The position numbers and the translations under genes were made by a program. This document shows positions 18,823 through 27,095 of a stretch of DNA of 64,000 nt, in pieces. Position 1 is the first letter of the stretch, and each line of letters begins with the position of its first letter. The notes beneath the pieces are model-generated. The model was not told the origin of the DNA and did no database searches. It saw nothing but the letters and a program-made list of their open reading frames with translations. Source of the stretch: Paenibacillus agri (GTDB lineage Bacteria; Bacillota; Bacilli; Paenibacillales; Paenibacillaceae); NCBI RefSeq assembly GCF_013359945.1, contig NZ_JABWCS010000219.1, positions 248,001 to 312,000 on the forward strand. Reading direction: 5' to 3'.

Positions 18823-19078
18823 GTTGTACTAACAGTAGTGTCTGTTATTTTGTATTGCTGCGGTTGAAGGACGAGCAGGGGAGTTCTGAAGGGACTTTAG
18901 CCAGCCTTCGGTAGGTCTTTGGTATGGTCGAAACAAGCGGCCGACTGAGACTATACGACGATTATTGTCCAATTGCGGCTGTGATGTTGTCATGACGGGG
19001 CTGGCCGGGTAATGAAGATGATTAGAACTTTCGAATTTGGCTGATTTGGAGTGGAGCCAAGGAAATGAGGGAAAGATC

Positions 19079-19459
19079 ATGGCGGCACAGACAGTAGCAG
19101 GCATCAGTCCGGTACAGGACATTGCGGCCTACGGTGGTACACAGAGTGATGTCAGTTCCCTGGAGAAACAGCGAAACCGGCTGATGATGGAACTGGATAA
19201 AGTGAACGCGGCGCAGGGAAGTGAGATGCAGACTCCGTATCGCCGGGAGCAGCTGCAGCGGCAAATCCGGCTGCTGGAGTCCCAACTCGTACAGAAAAGC
19301 GGGAGTAGTACCCGCGTGAATTTTGTACCGGCTTCTCCGCTTCAAAATCACCTCCCCCTCTGGCGAAATGAAGGAATGGGAGGTCTCAAGGGCATCGGTC
19401 TGACCGATCCCCGGACCGCGACGGTAGACTCGGAAGGCCATTTCGACGCATTAATTTAG
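19079..19459 (+). CDS. FlxA-like small coiled-coil protein
   Basis: The 126-residue protein has a central coiled coil (VSSLEKQRNRLMMELDKVN, RREQLQRQIRLLESQLVQ), like FlxA-family proteins of Firmicutes. The role of this family is unclear. An upstream in-frame start at 19037 is less likely because GAGGGAAAG sits directly before ATG 19079. A weak hairpin terminator follows. It stands alone. Confidence 0.6.
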   Translation: MAAQTVAGISPVQDIAAYGGTQSDVSSLEKQRNRLMMELDKVNAAQGSEMQTPYRREQLQRQIRLLESQLVQKSGSSTRVNFVPASPLQNHLPLWRNEGMGGLKGIGLTDPRTATVDSEGHFDALI

Positions 19460-19486
19460 GCAAGCGAGCAAAGGCGCGGAAAGTGC

Positions 19487-19507
19487 CCGGTGATGAACCG
19501 GTTTTTT
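19487..19507 (+). terminator. weak terminator after FlxA-like gene
   Basis: CCGGT and ACCGG form a 5-bp stem around GATGA, followed by six T, 27 bases after the stop codon. Confidence 0.55.
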
Positions 19508-19897
19508 CGTACCTTTTTTTGAAAAGGTGGCAGCGTATCGTTTTTACTGCGGGGAATAAGAACGAAAAATGGTTCTTGTGCAGAGTACATAGCAATCGGG
19601 GGAGCTACTTGGTACCATTAGTCGCCGCTCACGATAAAGCACGTAACTGTTGAGTCCCTCCATGCGGGAACTGTCGCCAGATGAGTGATCGAATGAAAAT
19701 TCGTTAGTCAGTAAACTTGATCTATAAAAGAAAGGGCCATCCCGCAAAGGGTGGTCCTTTTTCAATACTTACCGTTACAGACAGCGCAGGGAGCCGTATC
19801 GCTTTTAAGGGTAAAATAAAAAGTGACTTCATCAAGTCCCCATAGGCTATATCCACTACTGAATGAGGATTTCGAAGAGACTTCATCATAACGCCGA
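19508..19897. other. gene-poor intergenic region with one strong hairpin
   Basis: No supported gene. A hairpin at 19731-19762 (AAAGGGCCATCC/GGGTGGTCCTTT, then T-rich) looks like a plus-strand terminator, but no intact gene precedes it. The stretch 19560-19730 may therefore be a decayed gene I cannot identify. The right part only precedes the 3' end of the DoxX gene. Confidence 0.45.
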
Positions 19898-20251
19898 TTA
19901 AAAACGGCCTATAGCAACAAATACAACTAACGCGAAGAATACAATATTCACGCCAATTTCCCGATATTCCTTGCGTGTAATATGGAATAGAGCACCGAAT
20001 AAAACAGTCACGGCAAGTCCAACCGCAGCAATTGGCGTCAATATAGGCGTGGTATTCAACGCTAAAGGTAGAATGATTCCGAGGGCCCCAAGCAATTCTG
20101 CTAACCCGATAAAGACGACGAGCGTTTTGGAAACGTCTTTGACCCAACCCCAAGATGCGCGGGCTTGTTCATACTGAAATGCCTTCAACCAGCCTGAGTA
20201 GACAAACCCTATGCCTGCAAGTCCTTGTACGATCCATAATGCGATATTCAT
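19898..20251 (-). CDS. DoxX family membrane protein
   Basis: The 117-residue, four-helix membrane protein has IALWIVQGLAGIGFVYSGWLK, VVFIGLAELLGALGIILPL and the C-terminal hydrophobic segment of DoxX-like proteins (quinone-linked or redox-stress associated). The TTG at 20263 is adjacent to the ribosome site and cannot be used; AAGGAGG is 12 bases before ATG 20251. It diverges from an HxlR regulator, a common pairing in which the regulator senses electrophiles or oxidants and controls the DoxX gene. Confidence 0.85.
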   Translation of the reverse strand: MNIALWIVQGLAGIGFVYSGWLKAFQYEQARASWGWVKDVSKTLVVFIGLAELLGALGIILPLALNTTPILTPIAAVGLAVTVLFGALFHITRKEYREIGVNIVFFALVVFVAIGRF

Positions 20252-20392
20252 GAATGATGCCAACCTCCTTATTTTTCATATTTTCTAAAGGTATAATAAG
20301 CTGTAGTGCTTGAATGAAGGAAGTAGGCACTTTTTCTAAACCTGGTAAATAAAAAGTTACCTAAACAGAGCAAAGAGAAGTGGGAGGTTGCA

Positions 20393-20761
20393 ATGAAAGA
20401 ATATTGTAAATTTACATCAGCTCTGGATATTTTAATTGGAAAGTGGAAGCCGGCTATTCTGCTGCAATTGATCTCAAACGGTACAATGAGATTCAGCGAG
20501 CTGCAAAAAGCAATCCCCGATATAAACAAAAAAATGCTCACCCAGCAATTAAGAGAGCTTGAGTACAACGATATTGTACTTCGCGTAGTGTATAACCAAA
20601 TCCCACCAATGGTAGAATATTCGATTTCGGATTACGGAAAAGGTTTAAGTACAGTGCTACAGGCCATGAATGATTGGGGAGCGGCTCATATGGAGCATAT
20701 GAATGAGCTATACGGAGTAGATCGCTCAGAGATAAATCCAGGTGAACCCTCCCCTAAGTGA
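20393..20761 (+). CDS. HxlR family transcriptional regulator
   Basis: The 122-residue winged-helix protein has the HxlR core: LIGKWKPAILLQLISNGTMRF, SELQKAIPDINKKMLTQQL, REL and PPMVEYSISDYG. An N-terminal Cys (EYCKF) just before the core is typical and often serves as a redox or electrophile sensor. It is transcribed away from the DoxX gene over a 141-bp shared promoter region and probably controls it. GGGAGG precedes the ATG. Confidence 0.9.
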   Translation: MKEYCKFTSALDILIGKWKPAILLQLISNGTMRFSELQKAIPDINKKMLTQQLRELEYNDIVLRVVYNQIPPMVEYSISDYGKGLSTVLQAMNDWGAAHMEHMNELYGVDRSEINPGEPSPK

Positions 20762-20814
20762 GGGTAAGTTTTTAGGGTTCAGGTTTTTGATCTAAGCAGA
20801 TGGGGGAGATACGA

Positions 20815-21417
20815 ATGGGAAATACAGATAAGTTTGAAATGATAGCGAACACATACGACACTCCTGAAAGAATTCAGATTGCCAAGGTATCCTCTGATGC
20901 CATTCGTGAATATTTAGTAGATGCAAAAGGCAAGACGGCTATTGATTTTGGGAGCGGAACCGGTCTCCTTGGCATGAACCTTCTGGGCGATTTTCACTCC
21001 GTGCTTTTTCTTGATACCTCACCAAATATGATTAATCAAATTAAGCAAAAAATCTCCGAGTTCAATATTCAAAATGCAGATACATTATGCTTTGATTTTG
21101 AAAAGGAAGACTTATCGGATTTGCGTGTGGACTATATTTTTATGGCTCAGGTTTTGCTTCACATTGCTGATTATGAACTTGTTTTATCAAGATTATATGA
21201 TGTTCTCAATGAAGGGGGACATTTGCTGATCGTTGATTTTGATAAAAATGAAAATGTCGCTTCAGATCTCGTGCATAACGGATTCCAGCAAGATGAGTTA
21301 ACCGGCAAGATGACGAAAATCGGGTATGGGAATATCCAATCCAAAACTTTTTATACCGGAAGTAAGATATTCATGGGACAAGATGCTTCGATGTTTATTC
21401 TTGATGCGCAAAAGTAA
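20815..21417 (+). CDS. class I SAM-dependent methyltransferase
   Basis: About 200 residues with motif I AIDFGSGTGLLGM, motif II-like VLFLDTS and a later DYIFMAQVLLHI (post-II) and LLIVDF. It is a soluble Rossmann methyltransferase of unknown acceptor. GGGGGAG 6 bases before the ATG at 20815 selects this start over an upstream ATG at 20800. It follows the HxlR gene on the same strand, but with no sign of a shared function. Confidence 0.85.
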   Translation: MGNTDKFEMIANTYDTPERIQIAKVSSDAIREYLVDAKGKTAIDFGSGTGLLGMNLLGDFHSVLFLDTSPNMINQIKQKISEFNIQNADTLCFDFEKEDLSDLRVDYIFMAQVLLHIADYELVLSRLYDVLNEGGHLLIVDFDKNENVASDLVHNGFQQDELTGKMTKIGYGNIQSKTFYTGSKIFMGQDASMFILDAQK

Positions 21418-21473
21418 TTTGTGTGTGCTTTTAGAATAAGTTGTATACACGAAATGCTCCCTGTTCCGTCTGC

Positions 21474-21656
21474 TAACGGACCCCAGAGACGTTATTTCCC
21501 AGTAACCGACAGGTTCCAGAAAATAACGGACTCCAAAGACGTTATGAGTAGAAATCCGGTGTGAAATCCACGGTTTGGGCGGAAATAGCGTCCCCTCAGT
21601 CCGTTACATATTCCACATGCTGTTTAATGTGCAAATAACGACGATAGGGTCCGTTA
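21474..21656. repeat. four-motif intergenic element, type A
   Basis: Four 24-bp copies of a motif beginning TAACGGAC and ending ACGTTATTT-like occur at 21474-21497 and 21524-21547 (direct) and 21583-21606 and 21633-21656 (inverted). Unit starts are 50, 59 and 50 bases apart, so the element is symmetrical. The 26-bp spacers on the two sides match in length but not in sequence. No ORF is present. It belongs with three other elements of the same geometry in this window. Confidence 0.85.
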
Positions 21657-21675
21657 GCCCCCATGCAGGAGTTTC

Positions 21676-21937
21676 AATCTTGAACCCGAGAGTGTGTCAG
21701 GACAACTAAAGAACAACTGTGATTTTCAGCGATTCCTGCTTCGCGGCATAGAGAAAGTGACGCCTCCGGTCGGATGGCTTTCGCTTACCCATAACGTGTT
21801 GAAGCAAGCCGCAGTGGACCAACAACGAAGAGCAGTGATTTTCCAATAACGGGAGAATTGCTGCTCTTCTTACTTTTTTTAGTGAAAGAAGGGAGCTGAG
21901 GCCGGTTCGTTAGAAAAACGACTTTTGGGACAGCCTC
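21676..21937 (+). mobile_element. IS1182-like remnant: transposase C-terminus plus right inverted repeat
   Basis: The plus strand encodes EPESVSGQLKNN, FQRFLLRGIEKVT and VGWLSLTHNVLKQAAVDQ, matching the end of IS1182-family DDE transposases, followed by a stop. About 115 bases later comes the terminal repeat, which on the minus strand reads GGCTGTCCCAAAAGTCG (21935-21919). The rest of the element is absent. An inverted relative lies at 29326-29590 with the same boundaries. Confidence 0.82.
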
Positions 21938-22173
21938 TATTGCCGTTACATACAGCCTGGAGAACCTAGCCTAAGCAGGGCAGGTTTTTGGTGGTGATAA
22001 GAAGGGATTTTTTTATCAAAATGGAATTTAATTAAAAAGTTTATTTGCGGTCACACGCTTGCTCCTTTGGAACAGGTGATGCCTGATGAAGCGGGAAGAG
22101 AAATTTTGCTTGTGAGATGTTTCCTTTGGTTAGGTTAGGGATTAAAACTGTCGATTAGAAAGGTTGGTTTTGA
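21938..22173. other. intergenic region before the phosphotransferase gene
   Basis: No supported gene. One short frame near 22050-22140 (HTLAPLEQVMPDEAGREI) looks protein-like but has no start or ribosome site. It may be a gene fragment that I cannot assign. Confidence 0.35.
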
Positions 22174-23181
22174 ATGCCATTAACGACTGAGGATCAATTA
22201 ATTGGCGAAATCGATGACTGGCTGAAAAAGTATTTGTCGACTGAAATTCTATCCGCCGGGCGTGTAAGGCGCGGGCTAATGAACGAGAAGTGGATCATCG
22301 AGACAAGCAAAGGGTGGCTGTTCGTCAAAAGCTATCATCCCGGGCGGTTTAAGATCCATGATCCGGAGTTTCGCGGCAAGATTGAAAATGCGCTGCAGCT
22401 GCAGCTTCTTTTTTATCAATCTGGAGGACCGTGTCCTGAGCCACTGATGCTGGAAGGGCGCTGCATGCACATTCTGCCGTGCGGAAGGTACATAACCGTC
22501 ATGACGCGTTGTCCGGGTACTATGGTGCCTGCTGGCATAATCGGTGAGCGTAAAATGTATTCACTCGGAAGAGCTGCTGCGGATATGCATGCTTTCTGGG
22601 ATTCCGCGGCGACATTAGGGTTCGAAGCGGCAGTGCCGCCGGAGGAGCCGATTTGGCAGTTGTCTCGCGAGGAGATTGAGCGCACCTGGGAGGTAAGCTG
22701 GGACACGGCTCGTAACTCGTCTGAGCGTGTCCGGAACGCAATGCAATTACAGAAAGCAATTCTTGATTCACTTGGAGATGAAGACTTTGCGCCACTGACT
22801 GCGGGCTGGGCACACCTTGATCTGTGGGCAGACAACCTGCTTTTCGAAGGAGACGCTCTGGCAGCCATCGTTGATTTCGACCGAGCACGCTATTCGTTTC
22901 CTGAGATGGACCTCGGGCGGGCTATCCTGTCCGGTACGCTCAGCGGGCGCGGGTTCCATAAGGATGCGGTGATCGCTTTCGCTGAAGGCTACCGCAAGGT
23001 GCGGCCGTTGCCACCGGGCTCGCTTTTAAGGGCAATCAAGTATGTCTGGTGTATCGAATCGTTCTGGTGGATTCAGCCGTCGCTCGAATCGTCCAGCGTA
23101 GTTCCTGTCCGTTTTGCCGAAGAAATGATCTATACTGCGGAGCATTGGGAGCAGCTCGACGCTCTACTTGGAGGGATATGA
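22174..23181 (+). CDS. aminoglycoside phosphotransferase (APH/CotS/homoserine-kinase-like) family protein
   Basis: The 335-residue protein kinase-like fold shows a catalytic loop HLDLWADNLLF (the HxDxxxxN variant) and metal-binding IVDFDRA. The N-lobe has GWLFVKSYHP with a likely ATP-binding Lys. This arrangement is common to antibiotic kinases, homoserine kinase II and spore-coat CotS proteins, and the sequence alone does not decide. AGAAAGG precedes the ATG at good distance. No neighbours suggest a pathway. Confidence 0.82.
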   Translation: MPLTTEDQLIGEIDDWLKKYLSTEILSAGRVRRGLMNEKWIIETSKGWLFVKSYHPGRFKIHDPEFRGKIENALQLQLLFYQSGGPCPEPLMLEGRCMHILPCGRYITVMTRCPGTMVPAGIIGERKMYSLGRAAADMHAFWDSAATLGFEAAVPPEEPIWQLSREEIERTWEVSWDTARNSSERVRNAMQLQKAILDSLGDEDFAPLTAGWAHLDLWADNLLFEGDALAAIVDFDRARYSFPEMDLGRAILSGTLSGRGFHKDAVIAFAEGYRKVRPLPPGSLLRAIKYVWCIESFWWIQPSLESSSVVPVRFAEEMIYTAEHWEQLDALLGGI

Positions 23182-23184
23182 GAA

Positions 23185-23409
23185 TTGAATTTCAAAAAAG
23201 TGAGCGATTTTAATCGAGGCATACTTTCTTTGAATTATTGACAGATGCGTATTCATTTGATTGCAGATACAAACAAAGTAGTAATGCTGATTGGCAAGAT
23301 TTTGAAAGGCAAGGGGAAGAGCCAAGATATCACGGGTGCTGCCGGTGAACACATAGATTATGTATTACACTACGAGCGAGTGATCTTTAAGGATGATCTA
23401 ATGGTATAG
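23185..23409 (+). pseudogene. decayed GNAT-like gene
   Basis: A TTG with GGAGG upstream starts NFKKVSDFNRGILS. The reading then continues in another frame as FELLTDAYSFDCRYKQSSNA and ends in a third frame with GEHIDYVLHYERVIF. The first part resembles the N-terminus of some GNAT acetyltransferases; the last part I cannot assign. At least two frameshifts and missing central sequence make it non-functional. Confidence 0.45.
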
Positions 23410-23447
23410 AGAACGGGTGAGCTATAACCAATAGAGGAGGTAAGCTT

Positions 23448-24125
23448 TTGTATAACCATCTAGAACTAATGAGTATACAAGCAGATGTACTTTATCTGCA
23501 TAATCAGGCTGGACGGATGACAACGATTAATGAGCCAATGAATCAGCCTGCTCCGCGATTTTTTTTGGGACAGACTATTGCGGGCCGTATTGTGCGATTC
23601 CGCAGTGATGTACCTGACCATTTAGTCCATGACATTCTACAGCTTATAGACCAGGGCGATTCAACTGTCCAGCTTGCCAAGGTTATTCGTGCGCTTGAGA
23701 AAGATAAAGAAATCAGGAGCTTATGGCTAGGTCCGGCATTTACATTCCAAGAAACGGAAAAGGAGCATACAACTGCTACCTTGGTTACGGAACACAATAA
23801 ATACTGCTTGGAACCAGGATACCCTAGTCTATTATCGGAACTGAAATTTCGAGGACCTTGTTATATGGTAACGGAGAATAACATGGCTGTATCTGTCTGT
23901 TTTAGTGCGAGAAGTAACGAACTAGCAGCAGAGGCCGGAGTCGAGACATTGAAAGATTATCGTGGAAAAGGATATGCGATGACCGTAACGTCCTCATGGG
24001 CACAAGCGATACGACGTTCTCAGAGAATCGCGTTATATAGTACCTCATGGGATAATTATTCTTCGTTGTCTATTGCCAAACGTCTTGATCTTCATCTTTA
24101 CGGAACGGATATTTCAATCTATTGA
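23448..24125 (+). CDS. GNAT family acetyltransferase
   Basis: The 225-residue protein begins at a TTG with AGGAGG 7 bases upstream. The C-terminal third shows acetyl-CoA binding features: AGVETLKDYRGKGYAMTVTSSWA (the R/Q-x-x-G-x-A/G loop as RGKGYA) followed by LYSTSWDNYSSLSIAKRL. The N-terminal 120 residues are less conserved and may shape substrate binding, as in FR47-like or two-lobed GNATs. A second gene follows after 14 bases, probably in one operon. Acceptor is unknown. Confidence 0.8.
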   Translation: MYNHLELMSIQADVLYLHNQAGRMTTINEPMNQPAPRFFLGQTIAGRIVRFRSDVPDHLVHDILQLIDQGDSTVQLAKVIRALEKDKEIRSLWLGPAFTFQETEKEHTTATLVTEHNKYCLEPGYPSLLSELKFRGPCYMVTENNMAVSVCFSARSNELAAEAGVETLKDYRGKGYAMTVTSSWAQAIRRSQRIALYSTSWDNYSSLSIAKRLDLHLYGTDISIY

Positions 24126-24139
24126 GGAGAGTGTAGAAC

Positions 24140-24793
24140 ATGGAGATGAAAAGTGAAAAAGGAGAGGTACTGGCAATCTTAAATATTAACTCTTGTCAAG
24201 AGGAGCACGATCTTGATAGCGTTATTCAGTCATTAGAACCTGGCATGGGTAAGGGGATCTATATGGCCGAGGAGAAGAAGATTACGCAGCAAACAAATTA
24301 CGAGGCGGTAAAATGGCTCAAAGGTCTAGATGAATTAAAGGCACAATTGCCTTTATGGGAACCTGTATTTCCTGGCAATGCTGAGATTATGGATATTCAT
24401 GCCTACTATGGATTTGATAATTTGACCCAAGAAGAGATTGATGAGATGTCCGCTGAGAGTGAAGCGACTGGTAAAAATGTTGTACGTGACCTAAAGCCTA
24501 ACGACACGCTGATAGGTTTGAACATGATTTTTCGTAAGGGAGAAACAAGATTTGAATTTCGGATTTTTGGAACTACAAAAAGCAGGGTTCATGTATCCGA
24601 TATAGAGCAACACACGATCGATAACTTAATGATTCGTGCAAACGAAGCTGTTTATATTGGGGATAGTGACAAGCAGCAATTGATTTGGGCGGAATTAGGT
24701 CCGAAACTGGGGAAGGCGCTGCAGTATGAAATATTGGCGGAACATAGCAGTCGTGAATATCTAATATCTATAGCTGAATCTCTTCAGGGATAG
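24140..24793 (+). CDS. hypothetical protein
   Basis: A 217-residue soluble, acidic protein with no signal peptide or membrane segment. GAGGAG lies about 9 bases before the ATG, and the spacing of 14 bases from the acetyltransferase suggests co-transcription. A stretch with alternating hydrophobic residues (LIGLNMIFRKGETRFEFRI) predicts a beta sheet. I do not recognise the family. Codon use is like that of its neighbours. Confidence 0.7.
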   Translation: MEMKSEKGEVLAILNINSCQEEHDLDSVIQSLEPGMGKGIYMAEEKKITQQTNYEAVKWLKGLDELKAQLPLWEPVFPGNAEIMDIHAYYGFDNLTQEEIDEMSAESEATGKNVVRDLKPNDTLIGLNMIFRKGETRFEFRIFGTTKSRVHVSDIEQHTIDNLMIRANEAVYIGDSDKQQLIWAELGPKLGKALQYEILAEHSSREYLISIAESLQG

Positions 24794-24905
24794 TGACGGG
24801 TTTGAAAGAGTTCGATGAATTAGAATTAGTTGACGGGAAGTGTTGTGAATATTATAATTCAGCTTTTTTATGATAAACACTTTTAAAATTATGGGAGGGG
24901 TATTT

Positions 24906-25530
24906 ATGAGTAAGATTGGATTAATTGGTGACTTCGACGCAGAAGTTGTGGCTCATATCGCTATACCTCAAGCTATTCAATTGGCTTCGCAAGATCTTGG
25001 TTGTCAGATAGAGATCGAATGGATCCCAACTACTTCATTAGAGCAGGATTACGAACAAAAACTAGCAACATTTCAAGCGCTTTGGACAGTTCCGGCTAGT
25101 CCTTATAAGAGTATGCAAGGAGCGTTAAATGGTATCCGATTTGCAAGAGAACATAATATACCATTTCTAGGGACATGCGACTTGTTTCGTAAGCGAGCAA
25201 ACGCATACTTTTAAACTTACACCTGGCTTAAAAGTAGCTGAAATTTATGGCGAGCACGAGATTGTTGAGCAGTATGGAATTTGTAATTATGGCTTAAACC
25301 CTGAGTTTGCTCCTCTGTTAGAGAAAGCAGGTATGCGGATTGCAGGAGTTGGTACAGATGGAGAAGTTCGTATTATGGAACTAATGGATCATCCTTTCTT
25401 TATTGGGACGCTATTTCAGCCTGAACGCTCAGCATTAAAAAATATGGTTCACCCGCTAATTAGAGCATTTCTACAAAAGCTATACAATAACATGGTTTTT
25501 TATAACATTTATTGGTATAATTTTTCCTGA
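24906..25530 (+). pseudogene. CTP-synthase C-terminal-related amidotransferase, internally deleted
   Basis: GGGAGGGG precedes ATG 24906. The first frame gives SKIGLIGDFDAEVVAHIAI through GIRFAREHNIPFLGTC, the approach to the class I glutamine amidotransferase nucleophile, then runs into a stop at 25214. A different frame resumes with CFVSEQTHTFKLTPGLKVAEI and ends FIGTLFQPERSAL. About 45-50 residues after the active-site Cys (the expected GGFQ region) are missing. The family is one in which the Cys can be selenocysteine, but here the codon is TGC. The product cannot be active. Confidence 0.82.
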
Positions 25531-25578
25531 GCAGTCCCGTTAGATGAGAATAGTTGAGAAGAGGACAGGTGAGCCGAG

Positions 25579-26277
25579 ATGAGTAGAGCAGAGGTTAAAT
25601 TAGATTTAAGTCGGATTGTTTTTATTGGAAGAACATTTGATGAGTACATGTTGATGTTTGGTTTGTCTGAAGAGGAGTTAAAAGGACGAAAAATTCTTGA
25701 TTGCCCGGCGGGTGCATGTTCGTTCACTGCAATTGCCAACCAACTAGGGGCAGATGTTACTGCCACTGATATTGCTTATGATCATCCTTTTGAACAGCTT
25801 GCTGAAAAAGGGGCTGAAGATATTGAGCATGCTATGCTTAACATGGAACAGGCACAGGGGAATTACAAATGGGATTATTTTAAGTCTGTAGAGGGTTTAA
25901 GAGCCCACAGGCTACAAGCGTTAACTGATTGTGCCAATGATATGAAAAAGTCACCTGAGCGTTATGTTCCTGCTGTTTTACCTGTATTGCCTTTTAGCGA
26001 TAAGGAATTTGATTTAACGCTATCTGCCCATTTCTTATTTATGTACGCTGATCGGTTGGACTATGACTTCCACTTGCAAGCTATACAAGAGTTAATGCGT
26101 GTTACCAAGGAAGAGATACGCATATTCCCTTTGGTGGACCTATCCTGCAATCGATATGAGCATCTGGATAAGATAATTGATTTTATACAAAGCCAAGGCT
26201 ATATTACAGAAGAAATTAAAGTTGGTTATGAGTTTCAAAAGGGTGCTGACAGTATGTTAAGGATTAAGAAAGTTTAA
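25579..26277 (+). CDS. class I SAM-dependent methyltransferase
   Basis: The 232-residue protein has ILDCPAGACSFTAIA as SAM motif I, VTATDIAYDH as motif II, and FDLTLSAHFLFMYADRL as the post-motif strand. Motif I with CPAG in place of the usual GCGTG is seen in a subset of Firmicute methyltransferases. Acceptor is unknown. GAGCCGAG-like sequence precedes the ATG. A hairpin terminator follows closely. Confidence 0.82.
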   Translation: MSRAEVKLDLSRIVFIGRTFDEYMLMFGLSEEELKGRKILDCPAGACSFTAIANQLGADVTATDIAYDHPFEQLAEKGAEDIEHAMLNMEQAQGNYKWDYFKSVEGLRAHRLQALTDCANDMKKSPERYVPAVLPVLPFSDKEFDLTLSAHFLFMYADRLDYDFHLQAIQELMRVTKEEIRIFPLVDLSCNRYEHLDKIIDFIQSQGYITEEIKVGYEFQKGADSMLRIKKV

Positions 26278-26295
26278 TACGATTTTAAAATAATG

Positions 26296-26328
26296 AAACC
26301 ACTCCAATATTAGCAGGAGTGGTTTTGT
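26296..26328. terminator. bidirectional terminator
   Basis: AAACCACTCC pairs with GGAGTGGTTT around a 10-base loop and is followed by T-rich sequence. It lies between the methyltransferase and the converging TetR gene. Confidence 0.85.
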
Positions 26329-26359
26329 TATTTATAGAGTGATGTTTCATACGGTATTA

Positions 26360-26974
26360 TCATTTTCCCAGCGTATTAGGGTTAGAGAAGCTAAAAGAAT
26401 TCCCGAGCATACGCTCGACGATTCGATTGAATGCTAATTTTTTTTGGTCTAATGTATTTTCCTGCCACGAGAAAATCCCTGTATCAAACATAATGTTAAC
26501 TCCAACGAGTATGAATTCAGCGGTTTCCTGCAGGTCTTGAATTTGAAAGATCTTTTCGGATACCCCTTGCTCCAGAATTTGTATCACATAAGGGACGCTT
26601 TCCTGGACGATTTGTACGAGGACTTTCTGGTGAATCGATGCATTATATTCGTGGTGAAGAAATTCGATGATGCTCTCATCATCATAGGATTGTCTCCACA
26701 AAATGGCATAGAGTTTGGCCTCAGCACTCATTTCTTCGCTTTCTGACAGCGCTTTGATCTTGGTGATTTTTTCATCGACCAAGCGCTCCACTATGGCGAT
26801 CATAATATCTTTTTTAGTTTTGAAATGATAAAAAAACGTACCTTGAGCGATGCCCATTTTTTTGACAATATCGCTTACAGCAGTTTGATCGTAACCCTTC
26901 TCTCTAAAGAGTTCCAATGAGGTCTCTATGATTTCATGGCGCCGTATCTCTGGTTTTTTGTTGACTCTTTTCAA
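26360..26974 (-). CDS. TetR/AcrR family transcriptional repressor
   Basis: Residues 10-56 form a TetR HTH (RRHEIIETSLELFREKGYD, AVSDIVKKMGIAQGTFFYHF, KTKKDIMIAIVE). The C-terminal helical domain should bind a ligand. It diverges from an MFS gene across a 121-bp gap that holds two palindromes containing TGACTATTAGTCA, a classic TetR operator arrangement. It therefore probably represses itself and the MFS gene, which is now broken. Confidence 0.9.
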   Translation of the reverse strand: MKRVNKKPEIRRHEIIETSLELFREKGYDQTAVSDIVKKMGIAQGTFFYHFKTKKDIMIAIVERLVDEKITKIKALSESEEMSAEAKLYAILWRQSYDDESIIEFLHHEYNASIHQKVLVQIVQESVPYVIQILEQGVSEKIFQIQDLQETAEFILVGVNIMFDTGIFSWQENTLDQKKLAFNRIVERMLGNSFSFSNPNTLGK

Positions 26975-27008
26975 GGTATTTATCCTCCCTTTTGTATTTT
27001 TTATTTTA

Positions 27009-27031
27009 TTGACTATTAGTCAGTTAGTCAA
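27009..27031. promoter_or_regulatory. likely TetR operator, site 1
   Basis: TTGACTA and TAGTCAA flank an inner TGACTATTAGTCA, giving nested dyad symmetry just upstream of the TetR gene. Confidence 0.75.
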
Positions 27032-27053
27032 TATAATGAGCTGAACATCATAA

Positions 27054-27072
27054 AACTGACTATTAGTCAGTT
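27054..27072. promoter_or_regulatory. likely TetR operator, site 2
   Basis: A perfect 19-bp odd-centred palindrome built on ACTGACTA-T-TAGTCAGT, 23 bases from site 1 and 24 bases before the MFS start codon. Confidence 0.8.
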
Positions 27073-27095
27073 AAGAGGAAAGGGAGAAAGTTATT

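Noticed and set aside
21474..21656. Four-motif elements as small CRISPR arrays
   Set aside because: Only four units, two of them inverted, with spacing of two sizes and no cas genes nearby.
24906..25214. Selenoprotein in the CTP-synthase-like family
   Set aside because: The nucleophile codon is TGC and the gene is internally deleted.
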